Assembly (NCBI RefSeq): GCF_016741935.1
Contig: NZ_JAERRG010000001.1
Span: 620,001-684,000, forward strand
Reading direction: 5' to 3'
Length of the DNA stretch: 64,000 nt
Origin: Streptomyces endocoffeicus
GTDB lineage: Bacteria; Actinomycetota; Actinomycetes; Streptomycetales; Streptomycetaceae
The position numbers and the translations under genes were made by a program. Positions 51,455-59,463 of the stretch are shown piece after piece. Within the stretch, counting starts at the first letter, position 1, and each line of letters opens with the position of its first letter. The notes under the pieces are model-generated. The model saw nothing but the letters and a program-made list of their open reading frames with translations. It did not search any database and had not been told where the DNA came from.

Positions 51455-51531
51455 GGACCTACCGTCCAGTAAACCTGAGGGATCGTCAACTGCTCACGCT
51501 CGAAGAGCAGTTCGGCGCTCGGGCGATGTGG

Positions 51532-52983
51532 TTACCGCTGGAAACCGTGCCCCAGGGACGCGCCTGCCTCCGGCGCCCCGAGGGAGTCCGGTCCGAAGGA
51601 GACGACACCGTTCGTGGTCAGGCCGCTCGCCTGGCCGCGCAGCACCCAGGCCGCACCGCTGGTGGACTGGGCGCCGTCCTCGTCGGGCGCGCCCACGGCC
51701 AGGTCATCCTTGCCGTCGCCGTCGGTGTCGGCGAGCCCGGTCGCCATGGCGAAGTGGTCGCCCGCCTCCGCGACACCGGGGACACCGGCGGTGTCCTGGG
51801 TGAACGCCTGGGCGCCGGTGCCGGACAGCCCGCCCCGGCCGCCGTAGAGCTGGACGACGCTGCCCGCCTCCTTGACCGAGTCCAGGCCCTCGTACGGAAT
51901 GCCGACGGCGATGTCCGCGTAGCCGTCGCCGTTGACGTCGCCGGAGCTCAGCGAGTAGCCGAACTGGTCGCCGTCCTCATTGACGCCGGGAACGCCCGCG
52001 GTGTTCTGGTCGATGGTCGTGGTGCGGGTGGTGCTCGGCCCCGACGCGGTGCCGTAGAGGACCTTGAGCGTGCCGTGGTCGTACGGCAGGTTCTCGATGA
52101 CGTCACCGGGGACGGTGCGCACGACCAGATCGCCGTGGCCGTCCTTGTCCACGTCGGCGATGGTGGCGGAGGCGGCGTCGGTGAGGTCGGCGGCCTTCTG
52201 CGACAGGCCCTTGTCGTCGCCCTTGAAGAACAGGCTGGACTGGGACATCTCCTCGAAGGCGTGGGTGGAGACGAGGTCGTCCTTGCCGTCACCGGTGATG
52301 TCGCCCGCGGTCAGACTCGTCGGCGCGTCGAACCGGCCGGTGTCGGAGAAGGAGCTGCCCGCGTCCTTGCCGTCCCGGGTGAACGGGCCGAGCCGGACGC
52401 GCACTCCGGTCTTCTCGTCGTCCGGGCCCTCGCCGGTGGTGACGACGTCGGCCAGGTCGGCGTGGCCGTCACCGTTGAAGTCACCGCCCGCGATGACGCT
52501 GTCGCCCCAGTGGTCGCCGTTGCCGGCGGGCAGCTGGGTGCCGCCGGTCAGCCCGTTCGGCGAGCCCCACAGGACCGTGAGGGCCGGGGACTTGCCGGTC
52601 TGGACCGCCAGATCGGTGTAGCCGTCGCCGTCCAGGTCGCGGGCGACGGTGTGGGCCCCGAAGTACGCCGACGCGGCGGGGTCGCCGGGGACGCCTTCGG
52701 TCGCCTGGCTGACGACCTGGCGGTGGGCGGTGTCCGCGCCGGAGGCGGAGCCGTAGACGACGGCGACATAGCCGGCCTTGGCCTTGCCGCCCACCGCGCC
52801 GGTGGGGGCGGAGACGGCCAGGTCGGCGCGTCCGTCCTTGTTGAAGTCGACCTTCGGGGCGGCGGCCGCGGCCGGGCGGGCCTCGGCGGCGCCCGCGGAG
52901 GGTACGGCGAGTAAGGCGGGGGTGGTCACAAGTGCGGCCACCGTCGCGCAGCGCACGACGGTGGTGAGAGAACGGGGGCGCAC
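51532..52983 (-). CDS. Secreted FG-GAP repeat protein
   Basis: A 483-residue protein with a Sec signal (cleavage near SAGAAEA, residue 34) and about seven FG-GAP/integrin-type calcium-binding repeats: DFNKDGRADLAVSAP, DLDGDGYTDLAVQ, DFNGDGHADLADV, DITGDGKDDLVS, DVDKDGHGDLVV, DVNGDGYADIAVG, DTDGDGKDDLAVG. This gives a beta-propeller. I chose GTG 52983 because AGGAGG lies 4 nt upstream. Probably an extracellular binding or structural protein; function not known. Confidence 0.9.
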   Translation of the reverse strand: MRPRSLTTVVRCATVAALVTTPALLAVPSAGAAEARPAAAAAPKVDFNKDGRADLAVSAPTGAVGGKAKAGYVAVVYGSASGADTAHRQVVSQATEGVPGDPAASAYFGAHTVARDLDGDGYTDLAVQTGKSPALTVLWGSPNGLTGGTQLPAGNGDHWGDSVIAGGDFNGDGHADLADVVTTGEGPDDEKTGVRVRLGPFTRDGKDAGSSFSDTGRFDAPTSLTAGDITGDGKDDLVSTHAFEEMSQSSLFFKGDDKGLSQKAADLTDAASATIADVDKDGHGDLVVRTVPGDVIENLPYDHGTLKVLYGTASGPSTTRTTTIDQNTAGVPGVNEDGDQFGYSLSSGDVNGDGYADIAVGIPYEGLDSVKEAGSVVQLYGGRGGLSGTGAQAFTQDTAGVPGVAEAGDHFAMATGLADTDGDGKDDLAVGAPDEDGAQSTSGAAWVLRGQASGLTTNGVVSFGPDSLGAPEAGASLGHGFQR

Positions 52984-53079
52984 ACTTCCTCCTGCTCGTT
53001 GATGAGCGTTTACCTCATGTACACCCACCAGGACACCTGACGCCGCCTCAGGGTTGCGCTGCCGATTCCCAGGATTTCC

Positions 53080-54156
53080 CTAGTCCGCCTCGTTCACATA
53101 GCGGAGCACGCCCATCATGTGCGTCTCGTCGATCTCCTCCTCGGGCGTCGCCACGCACTCGGCCAGCCGTTTGGTGAGGGTGCCGGCGTCGATCCCGGTG
53201 CCGATCATCACCAGCTGGGTGGTGCGGGGCTCACCGCGCTCCCAGGGCGAGAGCTGGAAGCGGAGGTACGAGCCGACCGTGTGCAGCCCGAACTTCCGCT
53301 CCCGGCCCGCGCCCGCGAAGTGGAGGAACCCCTTGGCGCGGTAGAGGCCCACCGGGCGGCTGTCGAGGAAGTCCATGAGCCGGCGCGGATGGAGCGGCTC
53401 GGCCGCGGAGAACTCCACGCTCTCGTAGGCGGCGTGGAGGTGGTCGCCGTGGTCCTGGCCGTGGCCGCGGGTGTCGTCCCCGCATCCGGCGCCGGATGCC
53501 TCGTCGGCCCATACGTCGGCGAACGAGAGCTGCCGGAAGCCTTCCCCGGCGGTCTCGCGGGGCCGGTGGTCGAAGAGGAGAGCGGGGTCCACGCGCCCGT
53601 GCGCGGCGGTCACGACCGGCACCCCGGGGGCGATCTCCTGGAGGGTCTCCAGGAGATCCCGCCGCTCGTCCTCGGCGACGCGGTCGGTCTTGTTGAGCAC
53701 GACGATGTCCGCGGCGCGGACATGGCGGTCGAGCTCGGGGTGGCGGACGCGGGTGTCCGGGAACTCCGCGGCGTCCACGACCTCCACCAGGCCGCCGTAG
53801 ACGATCCGCTCATTGCTGCTGGACAGCAGCGCGCGGATCATGCTCTGCGGTTCGGCGAGGCCGCTGGCCTCGATCACCACGACGTCGATGCGCAGCTCGG
53901 GATCGGTGAGCCGCTCCAGCATCTCGTCCATCTCGGAGGCGTCCGCCGCACAGCACAGACAGCCGTTCTCGATCGGGATCATCGAATCGACCTGCCCGGC
54001 GACGGCCAGGGCGTCGATGTTGATCGACCCGAAGTCATTGACGATGACGCCGATCCGGGTGTCCGCGCTGTCCCGCATCAGATGGTTGAGCATGGTCGTC
54101 TTGCCGGAGCCCAGAAAACCCGTGACGAGAATGACCGGAATCCGTTGTGTGGCCAA
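53080..54156 (-). CDS. CobW/COG0523-family GTPase metallochaperone
   Basis: A 358-residue G3E GTPase. The P-loop GFLGSGKTT is at 13-21, the metal-binding GCLCC at 65-69, EASGLAEP follows, NKTD is the guanine motif, and a His/Asp-rich loop (GHGQDHGDHLHAA) lies near 230-245. The C-terminal CobW domain includes RAKGFLHFAG. These proteins deliver zinc or cobalt to target enzymes and are often induced by zinc shortage. No zinc-uptake-regulator box could be recognised upstream. Stand-alone gene. Confidence 0.9.
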   Translation of the reverse strand: MATQRIPVILVTGFLGSGKTTMLNHLMRDSADTRIGVIVNDFGSINIDALAVAGQVDSMIPIENGCLCCAADASEMDEMLERLTDPELRIDVVVIEASGLAEPQSMIRALLSSSNERIVYGGLVEVVDAAEFPDTRVRHPELDRHVRAADIVVLNKTDRVAEDERRDLLETLQEIAPGVPVVTAAHGRVDPALLFDHRPRETAGEGFRQLSFADVWADEASGAGCGDDTRGHGQDHGDHLHAAYESVEFSAAEPLHPRRLMDFLDSRPVGLYRAKGFLHFAGAGRERKFGLHTVGSYLRFQLSPWERGEPRTTQLVMIGTGIDAGTLTKRLAECVATPEEEIDETHMMGVLRYVNEAD

Positions 54157-54214
54157 GGCTGTGTCTCCGTGCGGCGGTTCGTGGCGGTCTCGGGTGACCG
54201 CTCATGCTATCCGG

Positions 54215-54244
54215 CCGCGGGCCGGGCCGATCCCCGGCCCGCGG
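54215..54244. terminator. Hairpin terminator after the aldo-keto reductase gene
   Basis: Perfect 12-bp arms 54215-54226 and 54233-54244 around a 6-nt loop, 18 bp downstream of the reductase stop (minus strand) and upstream of the CobW gene start. Confidence 0.75.
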
Positions 54245-54261
54245 ACCGTCAGCGAACCCCG

Positions 54262-55269
54262 TCAGGGAATCTCGATGCCCGCCTCGGCCGAGAGCCGGTC
54301 GATCTCGGCCAGCTCGGCGTCGCTGAAGCCGGGCGAGTCCAGCACCGCGACGTTCTGCTCCAGCTGGGCGACGCTGCTCGCGCCGATCAGCACCGAGACC
54401 ACCCGGGGATCCCGCAGCACCCATGCGAGCGCCAGCTGGGCGAGGGTCTGGCCGCGCCCCTCCGCGAGCTTGTTGAGGGCGTGCAGCAGGGCCAGCCGCT
54501 CCTCGGTGAGCGTCTCGCGCTTGAGGAAGTGGCCGAGCGCCATGCGCGAATCGGCGGGCACCCCGTGCAGATAGCGGTCGGTGAGCTGCCCCTGCGCCAG
54601 CGGCGAGAAGGCGATGACCCCGGCGCCCGCCTCGGCGGACGCCTGGAGCACCCCGCCCTCGACCCCGCGGTTGAGGATCGAGTACGGGTACTGGTTGATC
54701 AGGTACGGGGTGCGCAGCTCCTTCAGGATCGCGGCGGCCTCGGCGATCGCCTCCGGCGGGTAGTTGGAGATGCCCGCGTACAGCGCCTTGCCCTGGCGCA
54801 CCGCGCTGTCGAGGGCGACCATCGTCTCCTCGATCGGGGTGTCCGGGTCGAAGCGGTGGGAGTAGAAGACATCGACGTAGTCCAGCCCCATCCGGGACAG
54901 CGACTGGTCGAGGCTGGCGAGGACGTACTTGCGCGAACCCCACTCGCCGTACGGCCCCGGCCACATGAGGTGTCCCGCCTTGGTGGCGATGAAGAGCTCA
55001 TCGCGGTAGGGGCGGAAGTCCTGGGCGAAGACCGAGCCGAAGTTGCTCTCGGCGCTGCCGGGCGGCGGACCGTAGTTGTTGGCCAGGTCGATATGGGTGA
55101 CGCCCAGGTCGAAGGCGCGGCGCAGCACCGCGCGCTGGGTTTCCAGGGGATGGGTGTCGCCGAAGTTGTGCCACAGGCCGAGCGAGACCTTCGGAAGCAG
55201 CACACCGCTGCGGCCGCAGCGCTGGTACTGCATGGAGTCGTAGCGGTTCCCGGCGGCGAGGTGGACCAT
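54262..55269 (-). CDS. Aldo-keto reductase, YghZ/L-glyceraldehyde-3-phosphate reductase-like
   Basis: A 335-residue reductase with THIDLANNYGPPPGSAE, ATKAGHLMWPGPYGEWG, YSHRFDPDTP and SVLIGASSVAQLEQN. NNYGPPPGSAE and the GPYGEWGSRKY segment are signatures of the YghZ/Kv-beta-like subgroup, which reduces L-glyceraldehyde 3-phosphate and methylglyoxal with NADPH. Active-site Asp, Tyr, Lys and His are all present. It is on the same strand as the downstream-facing GH127 gene but separated from it by a terminator hairpin. Confidence 0.9.
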   Translation of the reverse strand: MVHLAAGNRYDSMQYQRCGRSGVLLPKVSLGLWHNFGDTHPLETQRAVLRRAFDLGVTHIDLANNYGPPPGSAESNFGSVFAQDFRPYRDELFIATKAGHLMWPGPYGEWGSRKYVLASLDQSLSRMGLDYVDVFYSHRFDPDTPIEETMVALDSAVRQGKALYAGISNYPPEAIAEAAAILKELRTPYLINQYPYSILNRGVEGGVLQASAEAGAGVIAFSPLAQGQLTDRYLHGVPADSRMALGHFLKRETLTEERLALLHALNKLAEGRGQTLAQLALAWVLRDPRVVSVLIGASSVAQLEQNVAVLDSPGFSDAELAEIDRLSAEAGIEIP

Positions 55270-55306
55270 GCGTCGTCCTTGTCCGTACGGTGCGGTTGGG
55301 AGCGGA

Positions 55307-55326
55307 CGGGCCGTGGGGACGGCCCG
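55307..55326. terminator. Hairpin terminator after GH127 gene
   Basis: Perfect 8-bp arms CGGGCCGT (55307-55314) and ACGGCCCG (55319-55326) with a GGGG loop, 14 bp downstream of the GH127 stop codon. Confidence 0.7.
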
Positions 55327-55340
55327 CCCGCCTGAGCTTG

Positions 55341-57890
55341 TCAGCTTTGGGCCAAAGTGGCGACCTCATTAGCGCTGAGTGTCCTGCCGTACACACGGAC
55401 GTCGTCGAACGCGGCCTTGAGATACGGGTCCGGGTACTGCGACTTGCCGAGATACCCGGCGCGGATGTGGTTGCCGAAGTGGACGGGCTCGACGGTGACG
55501 GCGGTGTTGCGCCCCACCTCGCGCCCGCCGGCGTAGAGGACGGCGGTGCCGCTGCCGTAGGCGACGGCCACATGGACCCACTGGCCGGTGGGCAGCGGGG
55601 CGGCCTCGATGCGCTGCTCGGCCCCGCCGCCGCCCGCGGTGATGGCGAAGCGCAGCTTTCCGGAGTCGGCCACCGGGGTGAGGAACATATTGGCGGTGAC
55701 ACCCGTGCCGATGTCGAAGATCCGGGTCCAGGTGGCGGGGGTGCCGTCCAGCCGGACCCAGGTGGCCAGGGTGTAGGCACGGGCGCCGGCCAGGAGGTCG
55801 TCGGCGAGGACGACATGGCCGTCCGTGCCGTTCAGGGCGACCGCGCCACCGGTCCTGCCCGCCGTCCAGGAGGCGCCGCCGACGAGCCGGGCGGTCTTCT
55901 CCCGGCCGGTGGCGTCGGCCGCGGTGGTGCCGGAGGTCTCGTCGAAGCGGTGCCAGGCGGCGAAGGCGGGCGGCGGGGTGGGCGGCTGCCCGGTCAGCCA
56001 GTACACGTTGTAGTGCTGGTGGTGGACGCGGGCGACCGGCAGCAGGGTCACGCTCTCCCCACTGGCCGTGGCGCTGAACCGCAGCGGGCTGGTGGCCGTC
56101 TGGGACACGGATCCGGTGTCCAGGCGCGGCATGGTCATCCCGGTGCGGCCGCCGTACGCACCGGCGAGCACCACGGGCCCGTAGAGCACGGCCTGGACGT
56201 CGGGGTCGTCGGGGGTGGGGTCGAACGTCAGCTTCATCGGCAGGGTGACCTCGACCCGGTCGCCGGTCTTCCACTGGCGGTCGATGATCAGCCAGCTGCC
56301 GGGGGCCGGCCGGTCGGCGAGGGCGGTGCCGTTGAGCGTGGCGCGGGCCCCGGCCGCCCAGGAGGGGATGCGGACGCGCAGCTCGAGGGAGGCCGCGCCG
56401 GAGGTGACGGTGAGGGTGGTGGTCTGCTGGTCGGGGAAGCCGGTGGTCTGGCGCCAGCTGATGCCCTTGTCCTGCCAGCGCAGCTCGGAGGGGATGAAGA
56501 GGTTCACCAGCAGGCTGCGGTCGGCGTGGGTGTAGATGGTGTCCGCGAACTTGGCCTGGGTCTCCATGCCGCTGCCGTGGTCGCAGGAGAAGTTGTCGTA
56601 GTCGGTGGAGTACTGGTTGGGGTCGGTGCCCATGAAGGACGGCTGCTGTTTGAAGGAGCCGGGGGCGAGGCCCGTGTAGTAGATGTTGAAGCCGTGGGCC
56701 GAGTCCGGGTCCTGCTCCCCCAGCATCTGGTTGAGCAGGGTGCGCTCGTAGTAGTCGAGCAGGTCCACGCGCTCCGGTGCGTGGAAGTGGATCAGCCGGG
56801 TGAGCTTGAGCATGTTGTACGAGTTGCAGTTCTCGCAGCAGTTGTCCGAGAGCTGGGCGGCGATGGCGTCGGGCTCGTGGAACGCCTCCCCGTTGCTGTT
56901 TCCGCCGATGACGTAGGTGTGGTGAGCGGTGACGATCTTCCAGAAGTTCTCGCCGATGGTGCGGTAGCGGCTGTCGAGCCCCTCCTCCCACAGCCGCATG
57001 GCGCCGACCATCTTGGGGATCTGGGTGTTGGCGTGCAGCCCGGCCAGCTGGTCCTCGTTGCGGGCCAGCGGGTCGAAGACGCGGGCGTGGGTGAAGCGCT
57101 CGGCCACCTTCAGCCAGCGGCTGTCGCCGGTGATGGCGTGCAGATCGGCGAGGACGTCGTTCATGCCGCCGAACTCGGTCTGCAGCACCCGCTGCATCTG
57201 GTCGTAGCTGAGCTTGCCGGTGCGGGTGTCGACCCAGGCGGCCTGGCGCTTCACGGTCTCCAGGGCCTCGGCGTTGCCCGCGAGCCGGTACTGGTCGACG
57301 AGCCCGGCCATGATCTTGTGGATGGTGTAGTACGGCGCCCACACCCCGGTACCGGCCTCCAGCCGGTCGAAGAAGCTCTCGGGGAACGCCGAGAGATAGC
57401 CCTGGCCGTAGCCCGCGGCCGGGGACTTGGCCTGGCAGGCGGCGAGCGCCGAGACCAGCTTGCGGCCCTTGTCGAGCAGGGCGGTGTCGCCGGTGCCCGC
57501 GTAGCCGAGGGCCAGCCCGGACAGCAGGTGGCCGGTGCTGTGGCCGCGCAGTTCCGTGCTGGGGCTCTCCCAGCCGCCGCAGGGCTGGGCACTGCTGGGG
57601 AGGCCGACATTGAGGCGGAAGGTGTGCAGCAGCCGGTCGATGTCGACGAAGCGCAGATAGGCGGTGTTGCGGGACTGGTTGTCCTTGAAGGCGCCGGGGA
57701 GCAGGGTCACGGCGGTGAGCGGGAAGGGCTGGGCACTGGTCAGCGCCTTGGGTTCGCGGCGGGTCGCGGCCGGGGTGGCGCCGGGGGCCGCCGCCGCGGC
57801 GGTGGATCCGGCGGCGGCGGTGAGCGCCACGGCCGCGGCCCCGGCGGCCGTGGTGGCGATGAAGTGCCGTCTGTCGACTGGTTCGCTCAT
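55341..57890 (-). CDS. Tat-exported GH127 beta-L-arabinofuranosidase with LamG-like domain
   Basis: An 849-residue protein. The Tat signal VDRRHFIATTAAGAAAVAL is at 5-23. The GH127 (alpha/alpha)6 domain spans about 60-590, with Glu335 in SNGEAFHEPD and the cysteine cluster DNCCENCNSYNM that binds zinc around the catalytic cysteine. A concanavalin/LamG-type binding domain follows at about 650-845 (ALNGTDGHVVLADDLL). GH127 releases beta-L-arabinofuranose from hydroxyproline-linked or pectic arabinan chains. ATG 57890 follows GAGGG at 5 nt. The gap 57891-58020 carries an inverted repeat. Confidence 0.9.
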   Translation of the reverse strand: MSEPVDRRHFIATTAAGAAAVALTAAAGSTAAAAAPGATPAATRREPKALTSAQPFPLTAVTLLPGAFKDNQSRNTAYLRFVDIDRLLHTFRLNVGLPSSAQPCGGWESPSTELRGHSTGHLLSGLALGYAGTGDTALLDKGRKLVSALAACQAKSPAAGYGQGYLSAFPESFFDRLEAGTGVWAPYYTIHKIMAGLVDQYRLAGNAEALETVKRQAAWVDTRTGKLSYDQMQRVLQTEFGGMNDVLADLHAITGDSRWLKVAERFTHARVFDPLARNEDQLAGLHANTQIPKMVGAMRLWEEGLDSRYRTIGENFWKIVTAHHTYVIGGNSNGEAFHEPDAIAAQLSDNCCENCNSYNMLKLTRLIHFHAPERVDLLDYYERTLLNQMLGEQDPDSAHGFNIYYTGLAPGSFKQQPSFMGTDPNQYSTDYDNFSCDHGSGMETQAKFADTIYTHADRSLLVNLFIPSELRWQDKGISWRQTTGFPDQQTTTLTVTSGAASLELRVRIPSWAAGARATLNGTALADRPAPGSWLIIDRQWKTGDRVEVTLPMKLTFDPTPDDPDVQAVLYGPVVLAGAYGGRTGMTMPRLDTGSVSQTATSPLRFSATASGESVTLLPVARVHHQHYNVYWLTGQPPTPPPAFAAWHRFDETSGTTAADATGREKTARLVGGASWTAGRTGGAVALNGTDGHVVLADDLLAGARAYTLATWVRLDGTPATWTRIFDIGTGVTANMFLTPVADSGKLRFAITAGGGGAEQRIEAAPLPTGQWVHVAVAYGSGTAVLYAGGREVGRNTAVTVEPVHFGNHIRAGYLGKSQYPDPYLKAAFDDVRVYGRTLSANEVATLAQS

Positions 57891-57906
57891 GACTTCCCTC
57901 ACTGAG

Positions 57907-57922
57907 GTTCGAAATTACGAAC
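57907..57922. promoter_or_regulatory. Inverted repeat upstream of GH127
   Basis: GTTCG-aaatta-CGAAC, 5-bp perfect arms in an AT-rich island, 17 bp before the GH127 start. TTCGAA-type half-sites recur upstream of the GH43 operon (63284-63308), which suggests one sugar-responsive repressor for the whole arabinogalactan locus. Confidence 0.5.
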
Positions 57923-58020
57923 AATGTCCGACATCGTGTGCACCGTGAAGGTACCGGCCCTCCCGGGGACGTCAACAGCCCCCGGGCACCGGGGCTCGGG
58001 CACCGGCGGTGCGGGGTCGG

Positions 58021-59463
58021 TCAGCCGCGCCGCCACTGCTGGTTGGCGCCGCCGGTGCAGTTCCACTGGAGGAGCGCGGCCTTGTCCGCCGTGGACTCGT
58101 CCGCGACATCCAGGCACTTGCCGCTGGAGCGGGCGGTGAACCGGACGTAGCCGTCACCGGTGTCGGTGGCCCGCCACTGCTGGTTCGCCCCCGTGCCACA
58201 GGCCGACTGGACCACGGCGGCGCCGTCGGCGGTGGAGCCGCCCGCCACCGTCAGACACTGCGAGCTGTGCCGGGCGACCAGCTGGACCTGGCCACCGCCC
58301 ATGTCCCTGGACCAGAACAGCTGATTGCCACCGCCGTTGCAGGCGTACTGGACGGCCGCGGCGCCATCGGTCTGCGAGCCGGAGACGATGTCGGCGCATT
58401 TGCCGCTGTGCCGCGCCATGAGCGTGGTGTACGGACCGCCGGAGCCGGTCACCGTGCCCGCCGCCGTGTCGATGGTGAGCTGCGGATACCAGTCCATGGT
58501 CAGGGTGGTGGCGGTGGGGAAGGCCAGCGGCAGCCAGACGTAGCGCGAGTCGTTGACGGTGCCGCCGAAGGAATTCCCCCAGCGGTCGCCCAGATAGAGG
58601 TACGAGGTGGTGCCGCTGCCCTGCACCGGCAGGACGTACGCGGTCTGCGAGCCGTAGGCGGTGGCGTCGCCCACGTTGCGCATCGCGCTCCAGGGGCCCG
58701 CCAGGCTGGTGGCGGTGGCGTACTGCTGCTGGTTGGGGTTCCAGCCGGTGGCGCCGGAGGTCAGCATGAAGTACACGTTCCCGCGCTTGAAGAGTGCCGG
58801 TGCCTCGCGGTGGCCGCCGGGCCAGGGGTTGGCCACCAGGCTCGCCACCCCGGTGTAGTCGTCGGTCAGCCGGTAGATGTGCAGGTCGTAGTTGTCCCGG
58901 GCGGCCGAGACCATGTATCCGGTGCCGTCGCCGTCCTGGAAGAGGGTGATGTCCCGGGACATGTGCCGGCCCAGCGGGCGGAAGCTGCCCCGCCAGGTGT
59001 AGTCGCCGTCGATGGTGGCGGAGGTGGCGACGGCCGCGCGCGCCTCGCTGTAGTCGCTGCCGTTCTCCTTGTGCATCCACATCACGTACTGCCCGGTCCG
59101 CGCGTTGTAGAGCACCTTCGGCCGCTCGATGTTGGCGGACGCCAGCTCGGGGTCGGTGGCCTCGGTCAGGACATGGCGGCGGAACTCCCATGTCTTCAGG
59201 TCCGTGGAGCGGTACGCGGAGACATAGCGGAAGGTGTTGTCGGCGTTGCGGTTCTCACCGAACCAGTAGAAGTACCCGCCGGACTTGATGACTCCCCCGC
59301 CGTGGGCGTGCACCACCTCGCCCGATGTGGTGGTGAACTGTGTGCCGTTGGCGACGGTGACCGGGGCGGCCTGCGCCGCGCCTGCTCCCGCCAACGGGGC
59401 GAGCAGCCCGAGGACGGCGGCCACGACGAGGGTCCACAGATGTGCCCTGGGACGTCCACGCAT
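58021..59463 (-). CDS. Secreted GH43 enzyme with C-terminal ricin-type CBM13 (exo-galactanase-like)
   Basis: A 480-residue protein: Sec signal ending near AQAAP (about 33), five-bladed GH43 propeller (GEVVHAHGGGVIKSGGYFYW, AYRSTDLKTWEF, HREAPALFKRGNVYFMLTSG), and a beta-trefoil from about 350 with three QxW-type repeats (QLFWSRD, QQWRATD, QQWRRG). This arrangement matches exo-beta-1,3-galactanases of the GH43 group, which shorten the galactan backbone of arabinogalactan proteins. ATG 59463 shares one base with the upstream stop and has AAGGAGG 7 nt before it. Third gene of the GH43 operon. Confidence 0.85.
   Translation of the reverse strand: MRGRPRAHLWTLVVAAVLGLLAPLAGAGAAQAAPVTVANGTQFTTTSGEVVHAHGGGVIKSGGYFYWFGENRNADNTFRYVSAYRSTDLKTWEFRRHVLTEATDPELASANIERPKVLYNARTGQYVMWMHKENGSDYSEARAAVATSATIDGDYTWRGSFRPLGRHMSRDITLFQDGDGTGYMVSAARDNYDLHIYRLTDDYTGVASLVANPWPGGHREAPALFKRGNVYFMLTSGATGWNPNQQQYATATSLAGPWSAMRNVGDATAYGSQTAYVLPVQGSGTTSYLYLGDRWGNSFGGTVNDSRYVWLPLAFPTATTLTMDWYPQLTIDTAAGTVTGSGGPYTTLMARHSGKCADIVSGSQTDGAAAVQYACNGGGNQLFWSRDMGGGQVQLVARHSSQCLTVAGGSTADGAAVVQSACGTGANQQWRATDTGDGYVRFTARSSGKCLDVADESTADKAALLQWNCTGGANQQWRRG

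Noticed and set aside
53119..55335. A 738-codon plus-strand open frame over the CobW and aldo-keto reductase genes
   Set aside because: Antisense shadow; both underlying genes have full sets of motifs.
55290..57905. An 871-codon plus-strand open frame opposite the GH127 gene
   Set aside because: Gly/Val/Asp-rich shadow of the GH127 gene, no homology visible.
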